Assembly: GCF_024347415.1 (NCBI RefSeq)
Contig: NZ_AP025477.1
Coordinates: 1,798,001-1,862,000, forward strand
DNA length: 64,000 nt
Source: Vibrio crassostreae
Lineage (GTDB): Bacteria; Pseudomonadota; Gammaproteobacteria; Enterobacterales; Vibrionaceae
Direction: 5' to 3'
The translations under genes were made by a program, and so were the position numbers. Under the pieces are notes generated by a model that searched no databases, had not been told where the DNA came from, and was given only the letters and a program-made list of their open reading frames with translations. Of the stretch, positions 52,514 to 62,095 are shown one piece after another; within the stretch, counting starts at the first letter, position 1; every line of letters starts with the position of its first letter.

Positions 52514-53902
52514 ATGACTACTCTACAAAACAAATTAAACAATAAGGAGCTGATGTCCTACTTCGGCTACGGTGTAGGCCAGTGCTTTAGCTTTGGCCTC
52601 GTCGGCTCCTTTATTCTCTACTTTTATACCGATATCTTAGGTATATCGCCGATTGCTGCGAGTACGATATTTTTGATTGCTCGTGTGTGGGATGCTGTCA
52701 ATGACCCTCTGATAGCGGGCTACATGGATACATTAGAATCTCGTTTTGGTAAGTTCCGTCCTTACATGTTGTTCACACCATTCCTTATCGTGTTGGTGAC
52801 GATCGCTGCTTTCTACAATATTGATGCCGACACTTCAACGAAGGTTATGTATGCGGGTATCACTTATATTCTTTGGGGTACGCTATATACCATCTCAGAT
52901 GTACCGTTTTGGTCGATGTCCTCTGTAATGACGGATGAGCCTCAAGAGCGCGCGAAAGCGGCAACATGTGCCATGCTAGGTGTTAATGCAGGCATTGGTG
53001 CAACGTTAGTAATTTTTCCTAAATTGAGCGCTTACTTCGCTGATGGCCGTGCGGACCAAGGATACTTGCCAGCTGTTATCGTATTGATGATCGCTGGTTT
53101 GTTATTCATGTTGAACGGCTTTTACAACACCAAAGAGCGAATCTCTACCGCCAGTTGTGAAAAGGTGACCTTAAAGCAGACTTTCCAAGCTGTACGCAAG
53201 AATAAACCTCTGTTCTTTATTCTTGCTGCCTTCTTCATGAATGTTTTCTTCAACCTAGTGAATGGCTTATACATATTCTTCTTTACGTACAATATGGGTG
53301 ATGCGGGGCTTGTCTCGTTAATTGGTACCATTACTTTGGTCAGCGCGATTGCTTGTTTAGCCACGCCGGTGTTGACCAAGCGTTTTAAAAAGCGTGACAT
53401 TTTTATCGCTCTTTGTGTACTCGAAATTATTGCTCGAATCGGTTTCTATATGACGGGTTATGATAGCCAAATAGCTGTGATGACGTGGCTTGCTGTGATC
53501 ACTGGCATCTTCATGATGACTAACCCTCTTATTTCGGCAATGATCGCAGACACCGTGGAATACTCTTATTATCACAGTGGTAAACGTACAGCGGCGATCA
53601 CCTTCTCAGGTCAGACATTTACAGGTAAATTATCCGTTGCGGTAGCAGGCGGTTTAACAGGTCTCATTCTGACAACTATTGGTTATGTTCCAAATGCGGA
53701 GCAAACAGAAACAGCATTGAATGGTATGTTCTTTTGTATTGCTTTACTGCCGGCTCTGGGGGCTTTGGTACGTATATTTATTATGTCTCGCTATACCTTT
53801 ACTGAAGACCAACATGCAATTTTGCGCGAAAAACTTGAGCGTGGTGAGTTTGCAGAAGGTGTCGCAGAGCAACTAGTAACGACGCAAAAGGCGACGACTT
53901 AA
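52514..53902 (+). CDS. GPH-family sugar:cation symporter
   Basis: Glycoside-pentoside-hexuronide:cation symporter (MelB/XynP type), 462 residues, about 12 hydrophobic helices. Family signatures: YGVGQCFSFGLVGSFILYFYTD near the start, RVWDAVNDPLIAGYMD, SRFGKFRPYMLFTPF and ISDVPFWSMSSVMTDEPQER. 70 bp after the hydrolase gene, same strand. It probably imports the hydrolase's oligosaccharide. Confidence 0.93.
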   Translation: MTTLQNKLNNKELMSYFGYGVGQCFSFGLVGSFILYFYTDILGISPIAASTIFLIARVWDAVNDPLIAGYMDTLESRFGKFRPYMLFTPFLIVLVTIAAFYNIDADTSTKVMYAGITYILWGTLYTISDVPFWSMSSVMTDEPQERAKAATCAMLGVNAGIGATLVIFPKLSAYFADGRADQGYLPAVIVLMIAGLLFMLNGFYNTKERISTASCEKVTLKQTFQAVRKNKPLFFILAAFFMNVFFNLVNGLYIFFFTYNMGDAGLVSLIGTITLVSAIACLATPVLTKRFKKRDIFIALCVLEIIARIGFYMTGYDSQIAVMTWLAVITGIFMMTNPLISAMIADTVEYSYYHSGKRTAAITFSGQTFTGKLSVAVAGGLTGLILTTIGYVPNAEQTETALNGMFFCIALLPALGALVRIFIMSRYTFTEDQHAILREKLERGEFAEGVAEQLVTTQKATT

Positions 53903-53941
53903 TCGGTTTAGCTAGAGTTATTGATTGAACTTGAAAAGAAG

Positions 53942-53970
53942 AGGTCAAGCCATGCGGCTTGACCTTTTTA
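53942..53970 (+). terminator. Intrinsic terminator of the hydrolase-symporter operon
   Basis: Perfect AGGTCAAGCC/GGCTTGACCT stem with a 4-nt loop and T5. Confidence 0.95.
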
Positions 53971-54029
53971 CATTTGTACTTAGAGCTAAAACCGTTTCAT
54001 AAACTCAATGGGACGAACCGTTGAACGAA

Positions 54030-54341
54030 TTAAGCCAAAGACTGAATCGCTTCTTCAATCGTTAGGAAGTGGATCTTCATCAAGCACACTTCGGCTTTCT
54101 GGAATTCATGATTTCGAATCAGTTTAGTCAAGCTTTCTACTGAATACTGCTCAGGTCGTTTTGCTAGAGACAATTGATTTGAGCTCGATTGAAGTGCGTA
54201 GCTATCACCTTCAGAATCGATGAGGTAATCATCTTCCCCCAAGATCATGTCTGAGCATTCTGCCTGAAAATCGTTCTCGGATGCGACGTAAATAAGCTCA
54301 TCATCGCCGTCGAGTTTTACTAAAGATGGCCAACTGATCAT
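54030..54341 (-). CDS. DUF4144-type small protein
   Basis: 103 residues from ATG 54341 (AAAGAGC upstream). Starts ISWPSLVKLDGDDELIYVAS, an acidic protein similar in pattern to Vibrio DUF4144 members (SWPAI+K..GD.EL.Y). No known function. The longer frame from 54395 would overlap the YoeB gene and is not preferred. Confidence 0.72.
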   Translation of the reverse strand: MISWPSLVKLDGDDELIYVASENDFQAECSDMILGEDDYLIDSEGDSYALQSSSNQLSLAKRPEQYSVESLTKLIRNHEFQKAEVCLMKIHFLTIEEAIQSLA

Positions 54342-54372
54342 TACTGCTCTTTCTATGTGCTGCTTACTGCTT

Positions 54373-54639
54373 TTAATAGTGGTGACGACAAGCAATTATG
54401 TAAAAGTTATCGTCATCTGCTTTGTACACTAATCGATTCTTGTCATCGATTCGTCTTGACCAAAAGCCAGACAGGTTGCCGACTAGTGGCTCCGGCTTTC
54501 CAATCCCTTCAAAGGGCGTTCTTTTGGCAGCTTCAATCAACTTGTTTAGTTTCTTGAGCGTTTTCTTGTCTTGGGTTTGCCAGTATAGGTAATCTTCCCA
54601 AGCATTATCTGTAAATACAATCTTTCGATCATTCGTCAT
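54373..54639 (-). CDS. yoeB: YoeB-family mRNA interferase toxin
   Basis: 88-residue toxin of the Txe/YoeB type, which cleaves mRNA in the ribosome A site. Pattern: WEDYLYWQTQDKKTLKKLNKLI, GIGKPEPLVGNLSGFWSRRI, and the C-terminal RHHY carrying the catalytic His-Tyr pair. The full length and catalytic tail suggest activity. Overlaps the antitoxin gene by 11 bp. Confidence 0.95.
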   Translation of the reverse strand: MTNDRKIVFTDNAWEDYLYWQTQDKKTLKKLNKLIEAAKRTPFEGIGKPEPLVGNLSGFWSRRIDDKNRLVYKADDDNFYIIACRHHY

Positions 54640-54889
54640 TATTCAATTCTCGAACGGTTGTATTTCCGGTTTCGAGTTGAGCAATGGATTCAGCCAATCT
54701 TTCAGCGTTTTTAGGCGAGCTCATTAGGTACAAGGTTTCTTGCATTGAATTAAAATGATCAAGAGACATTACCACGGCATCTTCTGAATCTCGTCTGGTT
54801 ATTACCGTAACATCAGAATCGTCTACTACTCTATCGAGCACAGACTTAAGGCTATTTCTGGCCTCAGTAAAAGAAACAATATTCATCAC
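54629..54889 (-). CDS. yefM: YefM-family antitoxin
   Basis: 86-residue Phd/YefM antitoxin: N-terminal DNA-binding SFTEARNSLKSVLDRVVDD, then RRDSEDAVVMSLDHFNSM, and a variable C-terminal tail that neutralises YoeB. First gene of the pair. Two TGTACA operator boxes lie 77 and 95 bp upstream. Confidence 0.95.
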   Translation of the reverse strand: MMNIVSFTEARNSLKSVLDRVVDDSDVTVITRRDSEDAVVMSLDHFNSMQETLYLMSSPKNAERLAESIAQLETGNTTVRELNNDE

Positions 54890-54966
54890 TTATTTACCCT
54901 GTTGTTTTTGGATATGTTTAATCTTTCAATATATACAGAATAGTTAATCATTCATGAGTTAACTAT

Positions 54967-54990
54967 TGTACATGTTCCGCTTGTTGTACA
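54967..54990. promoter_or_regulatory. TGTACA operator boxes of yefM-yoeB
   Basis: TTGTACATGTT occurs twice (cores 54967-54972 and 54985-54990, 18 bp apart) with a third degenerate copy (GGTACATGT) at about 55024. In E. coli YefM binds palindromes with a TGTACA core; the same core here fits autoregulation. Confidence 0.7.
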
Positions 54991-55072
54991 TGTTATATCA
55001 GAGATTAAACATGATCAACTTATGGTACATGTCACTCACTGTAAATCTGTAGAGTGCTACTGACTCAAAATG

Positions 55073-55864
55073 CTATTTACTTAAAGATCGGCCCAACGGC
55101 GCGAAGTAACCTTGAAGCGCTTGATAAATCTCTTTGCGATGCGCCATATCAGGATACACGGGGTACATATCAGGCTTGGTTGTGCCATCGACTAGATAAG
55201 CGTTCTTGATCTCTGAACAGGATTCAATCACCGACTCAAAAGCTCGAGCCATCATCTCCGTTGGCAATGAGAAGTAACGGGCAGAGGTCGCTTTGTCGGC
55301 TATGACACTTCGCGCCACGTAATCGTGTTTATCTAAGTTGTTGTCGCTGAGCAATGTGGCGTCAAACAGAGACATCAAACTTTCGTTTAATGGATGAGGT
55401 CTTACTTTTCTATCGTGTAACCAACAATCACTGGCGAACAAAATGTGTTTTCGAGGGCCTGAGGTATCACCAATTTCAAACGCCTTTTCAGCAATGTAGT
55501 GGTCAAACGCATGCCAGAACTCATGCGCTAACGCACCTGCCCCTGCGTTTTTAGCGAGGGCTAGTTCTCTTTGGTTTGGCGCGTAGTGTGCTTGTACACC
55601 CTTTCTGCCACCACTGCCGAACGCCAAACCTAATGTGCCACGCAAGCCAATTGCTTCTGGTGGCAAAGCCAAGATGTAAGCCAAATCTGCTAGCGAATCG
55701 AATATCAGATTCGCAGCGAGCTCTTTCTCTTCTTTTGTTACCCAAGCGCCCACACGAATACTGCCCATACCGAAGGTCTGTTTGATGTCCATGAAAGACA
55801 CCTGATCGCCATGCCGATAATCTGGGCCTTTGCGAGTCTTGTATTTAAAGTGAGTTAACTTCAA
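55073..55864 (-). CDS. CLCA_X-family zincin-like protein
   Basis: 263 residues. A HEFWHAFDHYIAEK motif (HExxH with a third His) marks a putative zinc metallopeptidase, set within the pattern of CLCA_X / LPD1-type proteins found in proteobacterial chromosomes and mobile elements. N-terminus YKTRKGPDYRHGDQVSF. No signal peptide, so the target is probably internal. Function unproven. Confidence 0.75.
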   Translation of the reverse strand: MKLTHFKYKTRKGPDYRHGDQVSFMDIKQTFGMGSIRVGAWVTKEEKELAANLIFDSLADLAYILALPPEAIGLRGTLGLAFGSGGRKGVQAHYAPNQRELALAKNAGAGALAHEFWHAFDHYIAEKAFEIGDTSGPRKHILFASDCWLHDRKVRPHPLNESLMSLFDATLLSDNNLDKHDYVARSVIADKATSARYFSLPTEMMARAFESVIESCSEIKNAYLVDGTTKPDMYPVYPDMAHRKEIYQALQGYFAPLGRSLSK

Positions 55865-56000
55865 AGGGGTCCTTGGAGAAAGAGGTTAGGTGGAAATTAA
55901 GTGGAGCGTTCTTATCGGATGCTGGGCATTAAACCATATTCTTAAAACACGCCGTTATGAACCGTATTTAAGAACGAAAGTTAGCACCTTTGTGAGTAAA

Positions 56001-56702
56001 TTACCGAACAAAATGAGTTAGGTTGTGTTCGAAAGCTTCCCACGAGGTTGGGGTGCCTTCGTGAGTCAGCGGAAATAGAGACTTGTCTGGCTTGGCATAA
56101 CTTAAGCGGTGAAGCCTTTGCGTGACATGGTAGCTGTCTAGCCCTGAAATCGTGACTAAATCTAGCGCTTCTAAATCAAGGTAGCCATCCGGCATCACGG
56201 CACGTTTGGGTGCTTGAATCGTAATGACCTCTCCAATCAACATTTGCGTTTGATTGCTTTCAATCGATATCTGTTCTTTCAAAACTAACCCTATTTTGAG
56301 ACTGCTTTCTAAAACAAATGGAGCAGGTAATACATCATCGTAATAGGGCGTGAGACCAACTGCGTTAAATTCTGAGATTGATTTAGGATAACGAGCGGAA
56401 GTTTGATGGGCTTTTTGAACAAAGTCAGCACCGATACTATTGATGGTGAAGTGCTGAGTTTCTAAGATGTTCTCTAATGTATGGCGGCGACTTTCTGCAG
56501 GTCGGACGATGAAGCCAAGCAAAGGTGGATTCGACCCTAGGTGAACAACAGAGCTCACCACAGCAAGATTTTCTAGCCCTTGTTTATCGCAGGTACCAAT
56601 AAGATTTGCGCTTTTGAATCCTGATAAGGAGTTGATTAAGCGAGCGCGTTCTCGCTGATCCATTGTTTGGATATCTTGTCTTGAAAGGGTCATGTCCTTC
56701 AT
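56001..56702 (-). CDS. Flavin reductase-like/FMN-binding split-barrel protein
   Basis: 233 residues. Flavin-reductase-like domain (about 15-180) with PLLGFIVRPAESRRHTLENI and QHFTINSIG, typical of the flavoredoxin/flavin reductase group that binds FMN and reduces free flavin or acts as an oxygenase partner. Divergent from the ferric-reductase-like gene at 56938, 235 bp away. Confidence 0.85.
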   Translation of the reverse strand: MKDMTLSRQDIQTMDQRERARLINSLSGFKSANLIGTCDKQGLENLAVVSSVVHLGSNPPLLGFIVRPAESRRHTLENILETQHFTINSIGADFVQKAHQTSARYPKSISEFNAVGLTPYYDDVLPAPFVLESSLKIGLVLKEQISIESNQTQMLIGEVITIQAPKRAVMPDGYLDLEALDLVTISGLDSYHVTQRLHRLSYAKPDKSLFPLTHEGTPTSWEAFEHNLTHFVR

Positions 56703-56937
56703 ATATTTCTCTTCTTCTCACTTTTGTTTTAGACGACTTGTTCACTAATCAAATGACATTTACGCAGAAGCATCTTCTATCGATCAGCAGAGTGCTTGGT
56801 TTGGTCGTGGGCAACCTGTCTCTTTTATCTCCGCTACAGCAAAATGAGCGTGTGTCTTTGCATAGATTTACGCATGTTGACGTCGCTTTACATCACGCAA
56901 GCTAAAGTAATGATGTCGTCTTTATGAGTGTTAAAAA

Positions 56938-58269
56938 ATGAAAACAGTCCGCAATATCATCTGGGCAATGATTGCCACAATGTCAGCCTTTTGGTTTGCG
57001 ATGGAACCGCAATTATTCGCTTCAAGCAACGTATTTGAATGGCGCTCGGCCATGATTCAGTACTCAGGTATTTTGTCTCTGATGTTAATGTCCATCACCA
57101 TGATCTTGGCGACGCGTCTGCCTATGGTCGAGAATTGGCTTAAAGGTATGGATAAAGCGTATCGAGTACATAAATGGCTTGGCATCGGTGGTGTGGCGAT
57201 GGGTGTCACACACTGGTTGTGGTACCAAATTCCTAAGTCACTCGTGATGTCTGGCGTATTGGATAAGCCAGTTCGACACAATGGTTCAGGGCCACAAGCG
57301 GTCTTGACTGGCTGGGAGTTGTGGGTCAATGAACTGCGCGATATTGCTCAAAGTATCGGTGAATGGGGCTTCTACTTATTACTCGTTCTACTTGTGGTGT
57401 CACTATGGGCGGCAGTGAAGTATAAACCGTTTAAATTGTCTCATCGCCTGATGTCGGTCGCGTACCTGTTTATCGCTTTTCACTCGGTGATACTGCTTAA
57501 ACGAGCGTATTGGGGAGAGCCTATTTATTATCTAACCGTAGCATTTGCTTTGGTTGGATCTATCGCAGCGATTTACAGTTTGTTGGGTTTGGTAGGGCGT
57601 CGTAATCGTCATTCAGCGACCATTGCTTCGACTCGCTATTTTCCACAGGCTGAAGTGATGGAACTGGTGTTAAAACCGGAGGCATCTTGGCAAGGTCACA
57701 AAGCAGGGCAGTTTGCGTATCTGCGTTTCGGTAATGAAGATCCGCATCCGTTTACCATTGTTTCTGGCAGTGAAGATTCAGAACTGCGTTTCTTGATCAA
57801 AGAGTTGGGTGATTTTACTAATGGCCTTTATGATCGAGTGCAAGCGGGCGATGCGGTTACGGTTGAAGGGCCTTATGGTCGACTTGATTTTGACCTAAGT
57901 AAGCCTCAAATTTGGATTGCAGGTGGTGTCGGGATTGCTTCTTTCTTTGCTACGCTTGAAGCGCTCAAAACAGAGCAAGATCATCCGCGTATCGAACTGT
58001 TTTACTGTACTCGCGGTGTTGATAAGCAATTAATCGATGAGTTGTGGCACCTGGCACATGAGGTTGGAGTGAAGTTAACTGTGATAGACACTTTACATTC
58101 ACCGCGACTGAACGCCGGAAGAATTGTCAACCAATGTGGTGACCTCAACGAATACGAGATGTATTTCTGCGGGCCAGAGTTGTTCTCTACATCGCTGAAA
58201 AAAGAATTAGACAGCTATCAATTTGATATTGAAAAGCACTATCACGAAGAGCTGTTTGTGATGCGCTAA
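56938..58269 (+). CDS. Ferric reductase-like transmembrane oxidoreductase
   Basis: 443 residues. N-terminal haem-binding membrane domain of about 6-7 helices (His residues in RVHKWLGIGGVAMGVTHW and FKLSHRLM), followed by a ferredoxin-reductase-type domain: FAD motif DPHPFTIVSG, GPYGRLDF and an NAD(P)-binding IWIAGGVGIASFF, ending in YFCGPELF. Electrons run from NAD(P)H to an extracytoplasmic acceptor such as Fe(III) or a flavin. The partner could be the flavin reductase opposite. Confidence 0.9.
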   Translation: MKTVRNIIWAMIATMSAFWFAMEPQLFASSNVFEWRSAMIQYSGILSLMLMSITMILATRLPMVENWLKGMDKAYRVHKWLGIGGVAMGVTHWLWYQIPKSLVMSGVLDKPVRHNGSGPQAVLTGWELWVNELRDIAQSIGEWGFYLLLVLLVVSLWAAVKYKPFKLSHRLMSVAYLFIAFHSVILLKRAYWGEPIYYLTVAFALVGSIAAIYSLLGLVGRRNRHSATIASTRYFPQAEVMELVLKPEASWQGHKAGQFAYLRFGNEDPHPFTIVSGSEDSELRFLIKELGDFTNGLYDRVQAGDAVTVEGPYGRLDFDLSKPQIWIAGGVGIASFFATLEALKTEQDHPRIELFYCTRGVDKQLIDELWHLAHEVGVKLTVIDTLHSPRLNAGRIVNQCGDLNEYEMYFCGPELFSTSLKKELDSYQFDIEKHYHEELFVMR

Positions 58270-58488
58270 TCGTTGTCAGTTGATGAATTGAATGGGGAAG
58301 CATCTCTGGGTTGAGCTGTGGCTGAGAACTAACGGTTTAGAATTAATGTTTGATAACTGATATTTGATAGCCATAGCCATAGCCACAAGCTTCCGACCAA
58401 AAAGGTGCGAACTCATTCAATTTACTATTGCAGCGGTTTGCTATTGAGCGATACCATATACGGCTATTTCTTTGGTAAAGATGTAATT

Positions 58489-58896
58489 ATGTCAGATGAA
58501 AAACTCGCACTCGAATGGATGCGCCAACAAGCTCATAAAGTTGACCCATACGTTATCGATCCATCGTTTGATGAATGCGTTGAGTTGCTTGATCCTGCTT
58601 TTAAGAAGGGCAAGAGTGTCGCGCAACTAAAGTATCTGTTATCAGAAGCGGACCGTAGAGCTGGCGCGGCAGAGCGTAAACATGCAGCCTTAAAGTATGC
58701 CAAAGAGAAAAGCCCAAATGCTGGTCAGATCCTGCGTCTGCAAAGCAAGCTTCAACAAGTTCAGCTTGCACTTAAATTAGCGACTGGCGACAACAACATG
58801 ACCATATCTCAGTTCTGTGCAGAATACGATGTCTCCAAGCGCGACGGCAATACGGCATGGAATGAGAAACTGGTTGAGCAGGGTAAGAGGAAGTAG
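58489..58896 (+). CDS. Small acidic/basic soluble protein of unknown function
   Basis: 135 residues from ATG 58489; an in-frame ATG at 58405 would add 28 residues of unlike composition and is not preferred. Sequence is helical and Lys/Ala-rich with no motif I can name (SEADRRAGAAERKHAALKYA, RLQSKLQQVQLALKLATG suggest a coiled coil). Weak ribosome site. Confidence 0.6.
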   Translation: MSDEKLALEWMRQQAHKVDPYVIDPSFDECVELLDPAFKKGKSVAQLKYLLSEADRRAGAAERKHAALKYAKEKSPNAGQILRLQSKLQQVQLALKLATGDNNMTISQFCAEYDVSKRDGNTAWNEKLVEQGKRK

Positions 58897-59173
58897 TCTT
58901 TTAAACGCTTTACTCTCCAATAAACTGTCACGTTAGTTAATGTCATACACTTTTCAAAAAACGACCTATTGTTACCAACAAACGCCTTTTCAAAGCCTGA
59001 AAAATCGCTGCTCAGGCTTTAATTTTTATAGCCACCCCGTTGCATTTTGTAGCGCCTTTCCTAATTATCGTGCTGGATTGTCTCTCTATTTTTCTGAGAT
59101 CGCTAATGTGCGCAATACACTATTTTTCGCCCATTAATCAATTTCACTTGTGACAAAGTTATCAGAATCATGC

Positions 59174-59197
59174 ATTTTCGGTAACGTTCCCGAAAAT
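59174..59197. promoter_or_regulatory. LacI-type operator A for sucrose porin
   Basis: ATTTTCGG...CCGAAAAT: 24-bp palindrome with AACGTT at its centre, 170 bp before the porin gene. Confidence 0.6.
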
Positions 59198-59316
59198 ATC
59201 GATCTATCATCCACTCAGATACAAAAGTGAAGTAATCAACACGACTGATTTCTATTTCTTCTTCGATATAGAGCTTGTACATCAAAAGTATAAGCCGAAA
59301 TGCGCTTACGAATTAT

Positions 59317-59336
59317 TTTGGGAACGTTTGCAAGTA
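59317..59336. promoter_or_regulatory. LacI-type operator B for sucrose porin
   Basis: TTTGGGAACGTTTGCAAG, the reverse complement pattern of the scrA site at 62041 (GCAAACGTTCCC). 31-50 bp before the porin ATG, so a repressor here would block transcription. Confidence 0.65.
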
Positions 59337-59351
59337 GTCCAAAACAATTAA

Positions 59352-60740
<1,389 letters not shown>

Positions 60741-60798
60741 TTGCCTGATATATCGTTTAGATAGAGAGTGTTACTCATGATGTGATCGTCGCATCATC

Positions 60799-60842
60799 AA
60801 ATGCCAACCTTATCGTTTCAACTCGAAGGTTGGCATTTTTTT
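60799..60842 (+). terminator. Intrinsic terminator after the porin gene
   Basis: ATGCCAACCTT/AAGGTTGGCAT stem with a 14-nt loop and T6-7, between the convergent porin and regulator genes. Confidence 0.9.
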
Positions 60843-60874
60843 ATCTTGGGATAACTTGATCTGTGAATAAATTA

Positions 60875-61861
60875 CTAGCAAGACTCTCGGTCAATAGTGG
60901 TGAAGGTCAACACCATCTTACTCATTTCAAAGCCTTTTTTCTCAATACGGTCGAGCAGCAGCTTGGCTCCATTTTCTCCCGCTTTATCAAACGCATAGTT
61001 AAACGTAGACAGCGTTGGTGTGCATACTGAAGCAAGTTCATCGTCACCCACGCCCAGTACCAATACATCTTTCCCTGGAACGAGCCCCGCTTCTTGAATG
61101 GCTCTGATCGCACCGATTGCGATACGGTCAGTTGCGCAGAACAGGCCATCGAGCTTGGTGTGCTCTTTTAGAGACTGCTTAGCCAGCTGGTAACCTGACT
61201 CTATGGTGAAGTCGCCTCGCGCGTGAAATTGCAGTGTGAGGTCGTTAAATTGAAGCGATTGAGCGAAGCCTTCCGATCTCATCTTATCAACCGCAATATC
61301 ATCGCCTTGCACGCCGATGAATCCCATATGCTTACAAGCTTTCGCTATGAGGCGATTACCCGCTTCAAACCCTACGCGAGTGTCGTCGTGCACAATGCTT
61401 GGGATGTTAAACATTGAACCGTCTTGACCCACCAATACCACTGGCACAGCAGAACTTTGAATCGCTTTGACTAATTTGTTATCGAGGTGGGTCGCGTACA
61501 GGATGATACCTTCAACGCGTTTTTGGTTAAATATCTGAATATATTCAAGTTCTTTATGGTGTGTTTGGTGTGTGCTCGCTAATAAAACATGCTTGCCCGC
61601 TTGCTCTAAGACGGCGGTTAAACCATCGACACCCTGAGAGGTGGCGTGGGAAGAAACCCTAGGAACAATCACGCCAACCAGGTTGGTTTTTTGAGACTTT
61701 AAGTCTTTAGCGACTTGGTTTGGGAGATAGCCACACTCTTCAACCGCTTTACGCACCTTCACCTTGGTCGCGTCTTTTACGCCATACTCATCGTTGATTA
61801 CTCTTGAGACCGTCGACTTGGAAACTCCAGCGAGACGAGCGACATCATGAAGACTAGCCAT
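60875..61861 (-). CDS. scrR: LacI-family regulator, ScrR-like
   Basis: 328 residues. HTH ASLHDVARLAGVSKSTVSRV with hinge, then an effector domain with GVIVPRVSSHA and FIGVQGDDIAV. Placed divergently from scrA and convergent with the porin gene, as in Vibrio scr loci. Operators with AACGTT or TTGCAA centres occur before the porin gene, before scrA and in its own promoter (61896-61909). Repressor of sucrose genes, released by fructose or a sucrose derivative (known for ScrR). Confidence 0.88.
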   Translation of the reverse strand: MASLHDVARLAGVSKSTVSRVINDEYGVKDATKVKVRKAVEECGYLPNQVAKDLKSQKTNLVGVIVPRVSSHATSQGVDGLTAVLEQAGKHVLLASTHQTHHKELEYIQIFNQKRVEGIILYATHLDNKLVKAIQSSAVPVVLVGQDGSMFNIPSIVHDDTRVGFEAGNRLIAKACKHMGFIGVQGDDIAVDKMRSEGFAQSLQFNDLTLQFHARGDFTIESGYQLAKQSLKEHTKLDGLFCATDRIAIGAIRAIQEAGLVPGKDVLVLGVGDDELASVCTPTLSTFNYAFDKAGENGAKLLLDRIEKKGFEMSKMVLTFTTIDRESC

Positions 61862-61895
61862 TATTCATTATCCAATTGTAATTTTAGTTTTGGGA

Positions 61896-61909
61896 TTGTT
61901 TGCAAACAA
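61896..61909. promoter_or_regulatory. TTGTTTGCAAACAA palindrome at the scrR promoter
   Basis: Perfect 14-bp palindrome, 35 bp upstream of scrR. It shares GCAAAC with the scrA operator, so it is a plausible autoregulatory site. Confidence 0.55.
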
Positions 61910-62040
61910 AGCATCAAATTTACCTGTTGTTAGGAGATTTTAACCCTGTCTTCTTATCCTAGGGAGATAATTTGAAGATCATTCTCACAGTATTGAGCAG
62001 TTATCTTTGATCATTTGTTATTTCTAGGCAAAAATTTGTT

Positions 62041-62060
62041 TTGCAAACGTTCCCGAAAAT
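62041..62060. promoter_or_regulatory. LacI-type operator ahead of scrA
   Basis: TTGCAAACGTTCCCGAAAAT, the inverted counterpart of the site at 59317-59336, 36-55 bp before the scrA start. Confidence 0.65.
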
Positions 62061-62095
62061 TCAAAAGCTCAAATGATAATCCAATGGGGTATGTA

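Noticed and set aside
56663..56905. 80-codon frame between flavin reductase and ferric reductase genes
   Set aside because: No ribosome site and no domain; it overlaps the start of the flavin reductase gene.
58405..58488. N-terminal extension of the small helical protein
   Set aside because: Composition differs from the rest and the later ATG is a natural start.
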